Shown one piece after another: positions 15,014 to 22,068 of a DNA stretch of 35,832 bases. Position 1 is the first letter of the stretch, and every line of letters begins with the position of its first letter. The DNA comes from Halobacteriales archaeon QS_9_67_17 (GTDB lineage Archaea; Halobacteriota; Halobacteria; Halobacteriales; Haloarculaceae): positions 1 through 35,832 of the forward strand of contig PXSB01000057.1 of assembly GCA_003023185.1 (NCBI GenBank), read 5' to 3'. The notes beneath the pieces are model-generated. The model was not told the origin of the DNA. It saw only the letters and a program-made list of their open reading frames with translations, and made no database searches. The position numbers and the translations under genes were made by a program.

Positions 15014-15624
15014 TCGGCGAGCACCACCACGCGGTCGCCGGCCTGTAGCGACCGGTCCTCGTCGGGGAGACCGAGCGGTCCGTCGGCTTTGCCGAACGCG
15101 AGGACGCGCGAATCGGCGGGGAGTTCCAGCTCCGCGAGGCTGTAGCCGCGCATCGGCGAGGTGTCGACGACGGTGAGTTCCATCACCTGTAGATGGCTGG
15201 CGATGTCAGCGACGGCACGGATAGAGCCGCCCAAGAGCGCGTTCTTGGCGACGACCGAGCCGAGACGCTCGGGGAAGACGACTTCGTCGATATCGCTGGC
15301 GTGCTTCCGGAGCGCGTTCTCGTGGTACTCGCGAGTGATCCGCAGAACGGTCCGACAGTCGTGCCCCTTCGCGATGGTACACGCGAGGATGTTCGTCTCG
15401 AAGTCGCCCGAGAGCGCGGCGAGACCGTCGGCCTCCTCGATACCTGCCTCGGCGAGCGTGGACTCGCTGGTGCCGTCACCGACAGCCACGTCGAACCCCT
15501 CCTCGCGGAGGCGGTCGACGCGCGTCGGCTCCGGTTCGACGAGCGTGATCTCGTGTCCCTCCTCGCGGAGAACCCGACCCGTCCGGAGGCCGACCCGGCC
15601 TGCACCCACGATAACAAACCTCAT
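14938..15624 (-). CDS. TrkA-type RCK (NAD-binding plus TrkA-C) protein
   Basis: This 228-residue protein has an N-terminal Rossmann RCK/TrkA-N domain (MRFVIVGAGRVGLRTGRVL, with GAGRVG at 7-12, and the acidic ligand position at the end of strand 2, LVEPEP). A C-terminal TrkA-C domain (about 138-220) follows: GYSLAELELPADSRVLA, LQAGDRVVVLADYEHLSEV. Such proteins bind NAD(H) or nucleotides and gate potassium uptake or efflux channels from the cytoplasmic side. No Trk/Ktr membrane subunit lies in the window. It heads a two-gene operon with the RAM protein. A TATA-like ATTAGT box lies about 27 nt upstream on the minus strand. Confidence 0.87.
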   Translation of the reverse strand: MRFVIVGAGRVGLRTGRVLREEGHEITLVEPEPTRVDRLREEGFDVAVGDGTSESTLAEAGIEEADGLAALSGDFETNILACTIAKGHDCRTVLRITREYHENALRKHASDIDEVVFPERLGSVVAKNALLGGSIRAVADIASHLQVMELTVVDTSPMRGYSLAELELPADSRVLAFGKADGPLGLPDEDRSLQAGDRVVVLADYEHLSEVRQILVGNDAPLAAGGRA

Positions 15625-15703
15625 GCACGCCCGTACGACAAGGGGGAACTAATGGCTTGTCCCCGGGAGAAGGCTTTTCTCTCGACCCGGTGGATCGGCG
15701 TGT

Positions 15704-15934
15704 ATGGTGCGAGCATACGTCATGATCGACGCCGGGGCGGGGGACGCCGCGAAGTTAGTCGACGCGGTGCTCGGGGTCACACAGGTCGCGGAGGCACACG
15801 TCGTCGCCGGCGACTACGACATCATCGCGGAGGTGGAAGCCGAGGCGGTCGGCGAGGTGATGTCGACCGTCGCGACGGCCATCCGCGACATCGACGGGAT
15901 CGACGACACACGAACGTACGTCTGTCTCGACTGA
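15704..15934 (+). CDS. Stand-alone Lrp/AsnC ligand-binding (RAM) domain protein, paralogue
   Basis: This 76-residue single RAM domain (MVRAYVMIDAGAG, VAEAHVVAGDYDIIAEVEAE, DIDGIDDTRTYVCLD) aligns along its whole length with the product at 14708-14941, sharing V(V/I)AGDxDxxxxV and DGxxDTxTY. It lacks a DNA-binding domain. It is divergent from the TrkA-RAM operon with a 79-bp spacer. A CTTTTCTC box about 27 nt upstream of ATG 15704 suggests a leaderless mRNA. It may heterodimerise with its neighbour; this is inference. Confidence 0.87.
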   Translation: MVRAYVMIDAGAGDAAKLVDAVLGVTQVAEAHVVAGDYDIIAEVEAEAVGEVMSTVATAIRDIDGIDDTRTYVCLD

Positions 15935-15935
15935 A

Positions 15936-16133
15936 TCACTCCACGACGACGGCAGCAGAGCCACAGAACAGACAGCTCTCACCGTGGCTAATAGCGACGA
16001 GTTGCCGGCCGCAGTTCAGACAGTGACACAGCCGTCGGTTCCCGACCGCCAACTCCGCCGCGATGTCCGCTGACTGGGGCGGGACGACCCGCTCCGGGCG
16101 ACGCAGATCCGGCCGGTCGCGTTCGTTGGCCAC
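15936..16133 (-). CDS. Small zinc-ribbon protein
   Basis: This 65-residue protein has a basic, Pro-rich N-terminus and a C-terminal zinc ribbon with C38-x2-C41 and C54-x2-C57 (LCHCLNCGRQL and SCLFCGSA); C36 is extra. The start would be GTG. It converges on the RAM gene with a 1-nt gap between stops. Small CxxC/CxxC proteins are common in haloarchaea and their roles are mostly unknown; nucleic-acid or protein binding is plausible. Codon bias and the intact cysteine pairs support a real gene. Confidence 0.6.
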   Translation of the reverse strand: MANERDRPDLRRPERVVPPQSADIAAELAVGNRRLCHCLNCGRQLVAISHGESCLFCGSAAVVVE

Positions 16134-16184
16134 ACTCTCGCTCGGTGGGCCGCGCGCAAGAGTCCACCGCCCGCGGTAGTCGCC

Positions 16185-17375
16185 TCAGGCCGTCGTGACG
16201 AGTTCGATCACGTCGCGGGGCGCCAGTTCGTGGTCACTACCGATCTGTCGACCGTCACGGCAGTCGACGCCGTGGAGCAGTCCGTCGCCGATGTCTGAGT
16301 GGATGTGGTGGGCGAAGTCGGCCGTGGTCGCGCCGTCGGGCAGGAGGAAGCAGTCGCGGAACTCACCCTCCGGGTCAGCCTGTCCGTCTGCGCTCCCCGG
16401 GAACACGGGGAAGACGCCGAGCACGTCGAACAGCGTCGTCTCGATTGCCGTCTGGACGCCGCTCCCGCCGTACTCGGCGAGGAACTCCTCGATAGCCGCG
16501 AGGCCCTGCTCCTGTTCGGCGGACACCTCGCCCACGATCTCGAAGGCGTCGTCGCCGGGCGTGTAGTCGACGGCGCCGGTCTCGCTCGCCGTCTTGAGCG
16601 CCTTCTCCGCGTGTGCGCTCGTCGGGACGAAGGTGAGATGGTCGTACTCCGGGTCGGTCGTGATTTCCTCCCAGTTGGCCTGTGCTGCGGGCGTGTCCAT
16701 CTTGTTCGCGGCGACGAGGATCGGCTTCGTCGCCTTGCGGATCTCGCGGGCGAGCGTGAACTCGTCGTCGGCGTCCCACGTCGCCGGGTCGAAGGAGAGG
16801 TCACACCGGCGGATCAGCTGCTTTATCTCGTCTTTGTCCGTGCGGAAGGCTGACATCTGCTCGGCGAGGACGACCTCGATATCCGTCGCAGCCGTGTCGT
16901 AGGCGTCGGCGTACTTGTCGAGTCCCTTGCCGAGAATCTCCAGATACCACTGGTCAAGTTCGTCTTCGAGGAAGTCGATGTCGTCCCGCGGGTCGTGATC
17001 GTCCGTCGGCTCGCCCTCGGCGTCGGTTGCCCCGGAGAAGTCGACGACGTGCACCAGCGCGTCCGCGCCGTTCAGGTCGGTGAGGAACTGATTGCCGAGG
17101 CCGTGGCCCTCGTGAGCACCGGGGATGAGGCCGGCCACGTCGACGAGTTTCACCGGGACGAACCGGGTGCCGTCGTCACAGTAGCCGACGCTCGGCGTAC
17201 ACTCGGTGTCGAACTCCGGGGCCGCACAGTCCACGCGGACGTACGCCTCGCCGACGGACGGATCGATAGTCGTGAACGGGTACGCTCCTTCGGGGACGTC
17301 GTTCATCGTCGCGGCGTTGAAGAAGGTGGATTTCCCCACCGAGGGCTTGCCGACCAGCCCGACCGTGTAGCTCAT
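16185..17375 (-). CDS. OBG/YchF-family GTP-binding protein with TGS domain
   Basis: This 396-residue GTPase carries G1 GKPSVGKS (9-16), a threonine-bearing switch I (YPFTTIDP), G3 DVAG (79-82, LVDVAGLIPGAHEGHGLGNQ quoted as DVAGLIPGAHEGHG) and G4 NKMD (224-227). A helical insertion follows G3, and a C-terminal TGS domain contains ADFAHHIHSDIGDGLLHG-like sequence (quoted as FAHHIHSDIGDG). This is the archaeal YchF relative of the DRG/OBG class, usually tied to ribosomes or translation. It is a single copy with housekeeping context. The ATG at 17375 is preferred over an upstream GTG: it gives the standard family start and a TCAAAC-type box lies about 27 nt upstream. Confidence 0.93.
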   Translation of the reverse strand: MSYTVGLVGKPSVGKSTFFNAATMNDVPEGAYPFTTIDPSVGEAYVRVDCAAPEFDTECTPSVGYCDDGTRFVPVKLVDVAGLIPGAHEGHGLGNQFLTDLNGADALVHVVDFSGATDAEGEPTDDHDPRDDIDFLEDELDQWYLEILGKGLDKYADAYDTAATDIEVVLAEQMSAFRTDKDEIKQLIRRCDLSFDPATWDADDEFTLAREIRKATKPILVAANKMDTPAAQANWEEITTDPEYDHLTFVPTSAHAEKALKTASETGAVDYTPGDDAFEIVGEVSAEQEQGLAAIEEFLAEYGGSGVQTAIETTLFDVLGVFPVFPGSADGQADPEGEFRDCFLLPDGATTADFAHHIHSDIGDGLLHGVDCRDGRQIGSDHELAPRDVIELVTTA

Positions 17376-17465
17376 TACAGGCTCCGGGGCTGCCGGCCGT
17401 TTGAGCGTTGTCACCTGCCGGTGCCGTGGTACGTCGCCACGTGCCGAGATGGGTCGTCGCGCTCG

Positions 17466-17864
17466 TTACTCGATGACCTCGCCGACGGCGAAGTTCGACT
17501 TCACCTCGGTCACCTCGATCTTGACGCGTTCGTCGATCTCCGTGTCGGGGACGATGATGACGTAGCCTCGCTCGACGCGGGCGATGCCGTCGCCCTGCTT
17601 GCCGATGTCCTCCACCTCGACGTAGCGGATCTCGCCGGGCTCGACCGGTGGCTGGGGTTCGTCGCGGCCGGTGGCCGACGCCGACTCGCCGCCCTCCTCG
17701 GTGACTGTCTCGGCGTCGGCCGCGATGAGCGCGACGCGGTACGTTTCGCCGGCCTCGACGGACCCGGTATCGACTTCGCGGCGCGGCACCTCCACGACGT
17801 GGCGATCACCCTCGGCCTCGATATCCGCGCTGAACAGACAGAGGAGCTTCTCCGAGATCTCCAT
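17466..17864 (-). CDS. TRAM-domain protein
   Basis: This 132-residue protein starts MEISEKLLCLFSADI and ends in a TRAM domain (about 72-132): VEDIGKQGDGIARVERGYVIIVPD (quoted as GKQGDGIARVERGYVIIV) and FAVGEVIE. TRAM is a small RNA-binding beta-barrel found in tRNA-modifying enzymes and, alone, in archaeal RNA chaperone-like proteins such as TRAM0076. Residues 30-70 contain an acidic Glu/Ala/Thr-rich linker. The ATG at 17864 is chosen over ATG 17876, because TTTATA lies 27-28 nt upstream of the inner ATG and would put the transcript start there. Confidence 0.85.
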   Translation of the reverse strand: MEISEKLLCLFSADIEAEGDRHVVEVPRREVDTGSVEAGETYRVALIAADAETVTEEGGESASATGRDEPQPPVEPGEIRYVEVEDIGKQGDGIARVERGYVIIVPDTEIDERVKIEVTEVKSNFAVGEVIE

Positions 17865-17889
17865 AGACAGGCGCATGTCTCCCCCCTGT

Positions 17890-17896
17890 TATAAAT
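17890..17896 (-). promoter_or_regulatory. TATA box deciding the TRAM gene start
   Basis: ATTTATA on the minus strand is centred about 28 nt upstream of the ATG at 17864 and only 16 nt upstream of the longer frame's ATG. The shorter start is therefore favoured, with a leaderless transcript. Confidence 0.55.
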
Positions 17897-18056
17897 GTCT
17901 TATTCGCCGTTGACGCGGAGGATGAATATAGCTATCGACGGGGGTATCAGGGGAGTGGTTATGCGGTGACAGATCAGACGGATTTGGCTCAGTTGTAGGA
18001 GTAAGGGTCAATATAAGTCCATTTGAAAGAGTACATATAGAAACGGTTGCCTGAGT

Positions 18057-18416
18057 ATGAACCGGATTGTTGTATGGATTTGTTTGGGGCTGCTATTCAC
18101 CGCCGGATGCGCTTCACCGACATCCACGGCCACACCGACCCCTAAACCCGCTCCTGATCTTCTGGTTCAGACGGAAACCGCTCAGACAGTCGATATAACG
18201 ATAACACACGGTGATTCTGGTGAAGAACTGCTGAACCGGACTTACGAACTCAACGGCAGTGAGGAGGTCCAGTTCGATACAGTCCTCAGCGAACCGATCC
18301 AGTACGACGTGGTGGTGAACGTCAGAGGGGGAGACTCGTGGTCGCGAACCCTCGTCCCCTCACAGGGATACCTCATAGACATCACGAGATCAGGTGAAAT
18401 CAGAGTCGCACTCTGA
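18057..18416 (+). CDS. Small haloarchaeal lipoprotein
   Basis: This 119-residue precursor has a signal peptide with a lipobox at the end of a hydrophobic core (WICLGLLFTAGC, Cys18), then a Thr/Pro linker (STATPTPKPAP) and a small all-beta domain (VDITITHGDSGEELLNRTYEL, quoted as VDITITHGDSGEELL). It would be lipid-anchored on the outer face of the membrane. The function is not recognised. The gene and the ~180 bp upstream are visibly AT-richer and less codon-biased than neighbours, suggesting recent acquisition. TATA-like ACATATAG lies about 22 nt upstream and ATATAAG about 43 nt upstream. Confidence 0.72.
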   Translation: MNRIVVWICLGLLFTAGCASPTSTATPTPKPAPDLLVQTETAQTVDITITHGDSGEELLNRTYELNGSEEVQFDTVLSEPIQYDVVVNVRGGDSWSRTLVPSQGYLIDITRSGEIRVAL

Positions 18417-18504
18417 GTTCCTCCCGTACGAGGACGATCACTACTATCGGAAAATCTCCTCACCATCTAATGGCGTCCCGTCGGGTCGCTTCGCGCCGGG
18501 GGGC

Positions 18505-18903
18505 TCAGGAGTGTGCGACCGAGTCGGGCGCGATGCGGACGATGACGCGCTCGCCGTCCTCCTCGCCGAGGTGTGGGTATTCGTCGACGCCCATGTATCG
18601 ACTCGCCAGTTCGTTGATGTGCGCGACCGCGCCGTCGGTGGTGAGCGTCGCCTCGCCCCGCACCGCGAGGAACCGATAGCCGTCGTCCGGGTCGGTCATA
18701 CTCACGGCGACGCGGGAATCGCTGCGCAGGTTCTTCTCCTTACGCCGACCCCGGGCGGTGTTGACGAGCAGGTCACCGGCCGTCTCGTCGTAGTCGACCC
18801 AGACGGGCGTGACCTGTGGCGACCCGTCGGGCAGTAGCGTCGATACGTGTGCGAACGTTCGTTTCTCGAACAGGTCGTGGAACTCGGCGGGTATCTCGTC
18901 CAT
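18505..18903 (-). CDS. PPOX-class (split beta-barrel) flavin/F420-dependent oxidoreductase
   Basis: This 132-residue pyridoxamine-phosphate-oxidase-like split barrel reads FEKRTFAHVSTLLPDGSPQVTPVWVDYD (quoted as FAHVSTLLPDGSPQVTPVWV), LLVNTARGRRKEKNLRSDSRVAV (quoted as NTARGRRKEKNLR) and YRFLAVRGEATL. The order and the RxKxKNLR cofactor-phosphate loop match the PPOX class F420-dependent enzymes common in haloarchaea and actinobacteria. It probably reduces a small organic substrate; the substrate and exact cofactor (F420 or FMN) are not resolved. The start is ATG at 18903, with a CCATTACG box about 26 nt upstream. Confidence 0.85.
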   Translation of the reverse strand: MDEIPAEFHDLFEKRTFAHVSTLLPDGSPQVTPVWVDYDETAGDLLVNTARGRRKEKNLRSDSRVAVSMTDPDDGYRFLAVRGEATLTTDGAVAHINELASRYMGVDEYPHLGEEDGERVIVRIAPDSVAHS

Positions 18904-19019
18904 ACCGGCGCTTCACGCCCCGACGTAATGGTGGTTTGGCCCCGCTGTCGGTCGCGGCAATATGTGACAGCGGACTGGATATAAGGGTGCATTATACTCT
19001 TGGTGGAGTTGGTATTGTT

Positions 19020-19034
19020 ATGACGCGACTGTAG
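19020..19034 (+). other. Possible 4-codon leaderless minigene before the MarR-like gene
   Basis: ATTATA (18991-18996) is placed exactly so that transcription would start near the ATG at 19020, which reads Met-Thr-Arg-Leu-stop. This could be a leader minigene acting in cis on the MarR-like gene at 19070, or coincidence. A second box (GATATAAG, about 18979) lies upstream. Confidence 0.2.
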
Positions 19035-19069
19035 GGAACACTTACCACGTGGCATCGGGACCGTCAGGT

Positions 19070-19339
19070 ATGAGCGCGACCGAGGAGGTTGCTGCCGAGG
19101 AGCCGATGTCCGATCCCGAGTTTCGCGAGAAACTCCGCGAACTGCCGCCGAGCGCGAAGCTCGTCGCGAAGGTGCTCGAAGGGTCGAGCCCGCTCTCGCA
19201 GGGCCAGCTCGCCGACGAGTCGCTGCTGCCGGACCGCACCGTCCGCTACGCGCTGAACCGGCTCGAAGACGAGGGCCTCGTCGGGTCGCGGTACAGCTTC
19301 CACGACGCCCGCAAGCAGGTCTACTTCCTCGCCAACTAA
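19070..19339 (+). CDS. Small MarR-like winged-helix regulator
   Basis: This 89-residue protein has a winged helix-turn-helix: PPSAKLVAKVLEGSSPLSQGQLADESLL, then the recognition helix region PDRTVRYALNRLEDEGLV and a wing SRYSFHDARKQVYFLAN. This short MarR/TrmB-like form, without an effector domain, is widespread in haloarchaea. It is 25 nt upstream of an MBL-fold hydrolase gene on the same strand, probably co-transcribed. The ATG at 19070 is preferred over GTG 19049. The target is unknown; self-regulation or control of the neighbour is plausible. Confidence 0.82.
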   Translation: MSATEEVAAEEPMSDPEFREKLRELPPSAKLVAKVLEGSSPLSQGQLADESLLPDRTVRYALNRLEDEGLVGSRYSFHDARKQVYFLAN

Positions 19340-19364
19340 GCCGACGCGGCGGCTACGGTCGCCC

Positions 19365-20129
19365 GTGACCGTTCACCGCGTCCCGATCACCTACGACGCC
19401 GCTCCGAGTGGGAGCGTCAACGCGTATCTCGTCGTCGAGGAGCGCGCCGTCCTCGTCGACGCGCCGGAGCGACATCCGGACCTCGACGCGCTGCTCGGCG
19501 AGCACGGCCTCGACGCCGTCGTCGCCACTCACCATCACCCGGACCACGCTGCTGGCCTCGGCACCTACGCCCGCGAGTACGACGTGACGGCGTACTGTCG
19601 AACCGGCCGGACGGCCGCCTTCGCCGACGCCACTGGGGTCGAGCCGGACGAGACGTTCCGAGACGGGAGTCACGTCGCCGAGACGCTGACCGTGCTCGAC
19701 ACGCCGGGCCATGCGCCCGAACACGTCGCGTTCCGGTGTGCCGACGGCCTCGTGACCGGTGATCTCGCCGTCGCGGACGGCTCCGTCGCCGTCACCGCGC
19801 CCGAGGGCGACCTGCGGGCGTATCTCGCCTCGCTCCGCCGCGTCCGCGCGCTCGCCCCCGACCACCTGTTTCCGGGCCACGGCCCGGTCATCGACGACCC
19901 CCGCGCGACCTGTGCGCGGTTGCTCCGACATCGTCTCGACCGGGAGGACCGCGTCCTCGCGGCCGTCGAAGCGGGGGCGCGCACGCTGGACGAGGTGACG
20001 GACGCCGCCTACGAGAAGGACATCGCCGCGGTGTGGGCCATGGCCGTCGGCACCGTCGAGGCACACGTCGAGAAGCTGGCCGTCGAGGGGCGGGTAGCGT
20101 GGGACGGCGAGCGCGTCACGCCGGCGTAG
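19365..20129 (+). CDS. MBL-fold metallohydrolase
   Basis: This 254-residue metallo-beta-lactamase-fold hydrolase reads ATHHHPDHAAGLG (metal-binding HxHxDH, about residues 55-67), PGHAPEHVAF (next His ligand), LVTGDLAV (bridging Asp) and LFPGHGPVI (last His). A C-terminal helical extension (about 185-254) resembles a winged helix (EAHVEKLAVEGRVAWDGERV, quoted as HVEKLAVEGRVAWDG), as in the LACTB2/hydroxyacylglutathione hydrolase-like group. It likely cleaves thioesters or related esters. The GTG start lies just behind the MarR-like gene, suggesting an operon. Confidence 0.87.
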   Translation: MTVHRVPITYDAAPSGSVNAYLVVEERAVLVDAPERHPDLDALLGEHGLDAVVATHHHPDHAAGLGTYAREYDVTAYCRTGRTAAFADATGVEPDETFRDGSHVAETLTVLDTPGHAPEHVAFRCADGLVTGDLAVADGSVAVTAPEGDLRAYLASLRRVRALAPDHLFPGHGPVIDDPRATCARLLRHRLDREDRVLAAVEAGARTLDEVTDAAYEKDIAAVWAMAVGTVEAHVEKLAVEGRVAWDGERVTPA

Positions 20130-20190
20130 ATCGGGGGCTGCTGCCGCTGCTTCAATACGTTCATATACGCGGGGACAGCAGTCGGCGATA

Positions 20191-20898
20191 GTGAAAGGAG
20201 CCGAGTGGTATCAGGCGGACGATGTCGCCGAGGAGTACGACGCCAAGCGGTTCTCCGGCGGGGGGCGACTCATCGACGAGCGGGAGAAGGCGGCCGTCCT
20301 GCGTGCGCTCGCCCCGCTGGAGGACAAACGCATCCTCGAGATCGCCTGTGGAACCGGCCGGTTCACCGCGACACTGGCACAGGAAGGCGCTGACATCGTC
20401 GGCATCGACATCTCCGAGGCGATGCTCCGGCAGGGGCGCGACCGCGCCTACGAACTCGGGGTCGACGGCCACCTCGAATACATGCGCGGTGACGCCGCGC
20501 GACTCCCGTTTCCGGACGACTACTTCGACGCCGTCTTCGCGATGCGGTTCTTCCATCTCGCGGACACGCCCGCCTCCTTTCTCGGCGAGATGGCCCGCGT
20601 CGCGGAGTCGCAGGTGTTCTTCGACACGTTCAACCGCTACTCGATGCGGTCGCTGTACAACGCGCTGCTCCCGATGGGATCGCGACTCTACTCCGAGCGC
20701 GAGGTGTACCGGCTCCTCGACGGAGCCGGCCTCCAGCTGGAGGGATCGGAACACGACTTCGTGCTACCATACGGCTTCTACCGGAAGATACCGAACGAGA
20801 TCGCGAAGCCGTTCCGGACCGTCGACGCGGCTATCGGCCAAACACCGCTCGGTCGGCCGCTCGCGTCCGTCTCGTACTGGGACGCACGGATAGCCTGA
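20191..20898 (+). CDS. Class I SAM-dependent methyltransferase
   Basis: This 235-residue Rossmann methyltransferase has motif I ILEIACGTGRFTATLAQ (about 48-64), motif II VGIDISEAMLRQGR, GDAARLPFPDDYFDAVFA (the UbiE-like PFxDxxFD motif) and post-motif III RFFHLADTPASFL. The variant resembles small-molecule or lipid methyltransferases of the Methyltransf_11 type. GTG start with CATATACG (20162-20169) centred about 26 nt upstream, consistent with a leaderless mRNA. The substrate is unknown. A glycosyltransferase follows on the same strand with its own promoter. Confidence 0.87.
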   Translation: MKGAEWYQADDVAEEYDAKRFSGGGRLIDEREKAAVLRALAPLEDKRILEIACGTGRFTATLAQEGADIVGIDISEAMLRQGRDRAYELGVDGHLEYMRGDAARLPFPDDYFDAVFAMRFFHLADTPASFLGEMARVAESQVFFDTFNRYSMRSLYNALLPMGSRLYSEREVYRLLDGAGLQLEGSEHDFVLPYGFYRKIPNEIAKPFRTVDAAIGQTPLGRPLASVSYWDARIA

Positions 20899-21043
20899 CG
20901 CGTGCTGGCGGCGTGCACGGGCGGGTTGGTATCGTAACCGCGAGTTGGATTGTGAACAGCTCACACGCGTGACCTCGGGCGCTCCTTCGCCGGAACACGT
21001 CGCATCGGCGTGTTTTTACGGCTGGGGAGGGCTACCTACCGGT

Positions 21044-21970
21044 ATGGATGTCTCGGTCGTGGTGCCGACGCTGAACAGTCGCGAGCGGCTCGCGTCGTGT
21101 CTCGACGCACTCGCGGCGGAGGCACCGGCCGAGATACTCGTCGCCAACGGCCCGTCGGCGGACGGAACCTCGGGGATGTGCCGCGACCGTGACGACGTGG
21201 ACGTGCTCGTCGAACTCGACGACCGGAACGTGAACGTCGCGCGCAACGCGGGACTCGGCCGAGCGCGGTCAGACGTGGTCGCCTTCGTCTCGCAGGATCT
21301 CGCCGTTGAGGAGGGGTGGCTCGACGCGCTCACGGACGCACTCGAATCGGCCGACGCGGTCACGGGGCCGGTACGTCGCCAACTCGACGCCGGCTGGACT
21401 GCCGAGGAGGCCGAGACGCGGACCATCGGCGGACAGGCCGTTCATTACCTCAACGGCGGCAACATGGCGTTCACGCGGGAGACGCTGCGGGCCATCGACG
21501 GGTTCGACGAACACCTCGTCGTCGGCGGGACCCGCGACGCCGCGCACCGGCTCGCGGCGCTCGACTGCACCGTCGACTGGGTGCCGGCGATGGCCGTCTC
21601 ACAGCGCGCCGACCGGTCGAACGTGCAGCCGTCCGTGCTGGCCGACGGCGGCGACGGCAAGGAGTGGGGGTGGCGCTACCACTCGCTCGCCTACCGGCTG
21701 GCGAAGAACTACGGAACTCGCCCGACCGCGCTCTACCGACTCGCCCGCCACGGAGTCGCCGACGCGGCCACGGCCGCCAAGGAGGTCGCGCAGGGTGACG
21801 GCCGACCGTCGCGCTGGTTCGGAAACGGTCGCGACGTGACGCTGGGCAGCGCCCGCGGCTTGGTCGCAGGGGTGCGAGCGCGCTGGCGCGACCGTGTGCC
21901 GCGGCGGAATCCGAACGGCTGGTCCGCGCGGTCCGACCGTGCTGTGGCGGTTCACGACCGTCGCGACTGA
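21044..21970 (+). CDS. GT2-family (GT-A) glycosyltransferase
   Basis: This 308-residue enzyme starts MDVSVVVPTLNSRERLASCL and has the nucleotide-binding ILVANGPSADGTS, VNVARNAGLGRARSDVVAFVSQDLAV (quoted as NVARNAGLGRARSD) and the acceptor motif NGGNMAFTRETLRAIDGFDE (quoted as NMAFTRETLRAIDGFDE). The usual DxD site reads SQDLAV, so the first Asp is replaced. The GT2 fold is clear and the sugar is unknown. A basic C-terminal tail (WRDRVPRRNPNGW) may touch the membrane. ATG 21044 has TGTTTTTACG about 27 nt upstream. Haloarchaeal relatives act in surface glycosylation. Confidence 0.87.
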   Translation: MDVSVVVPTLNSRERLASCLDALAAEAPAEILVANGPSADGTSGMCRDRDDVDVLVELDDRNVNVARNAGLGRARSDVVAFVSQDLAVEEGWLDALTDALESADAVTGPVRRQLDAGWTAEEAETRTIGGQAVHYLNGGNMAFTRETLRAIDGFDEHLVVGGTRDAAHRLAALDCTVDWVPAMAVSQRADRSNVQPSVLADGGDGKEWGWRYHSLAYRLAKNYGTRPTALYRLARHGVADAATAAKEVAQGDGRPSRWFGNGRDVTLGSARGLVAGVRARWRDRVPRRNPNGWSARSDRAVAVHDRRD

Positions 21971-22019
21971 CCGAGGCGTGTAAACACGCCGCACGCTTTC
22001 CGTCTGGCGTTTCGTTTTC

Positions 22020-22042
22020 TTCGAGAGCGAACGATTTATATA
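22020..22042 (+). promoter_or_regulatory. Thermosome promoter with TTCG-N4-CGAA palindrome
   Basis: TTCG-AGAG-CGAA (22020-22031) sits three bases before the TATA box TTTATATA (22035-22042), which lies about 30 nt upstream of the ATG at 22069. Haloarchaeal chaperonin promoters are heat-inducible through sequences next to the TATA box, so this palindrome is a candidate heat-response operator. The role is inferred. Confidence 0.5.
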
Positions 22043-22068
22043 GAACCGCAGACTATCTTTAGTTGATT

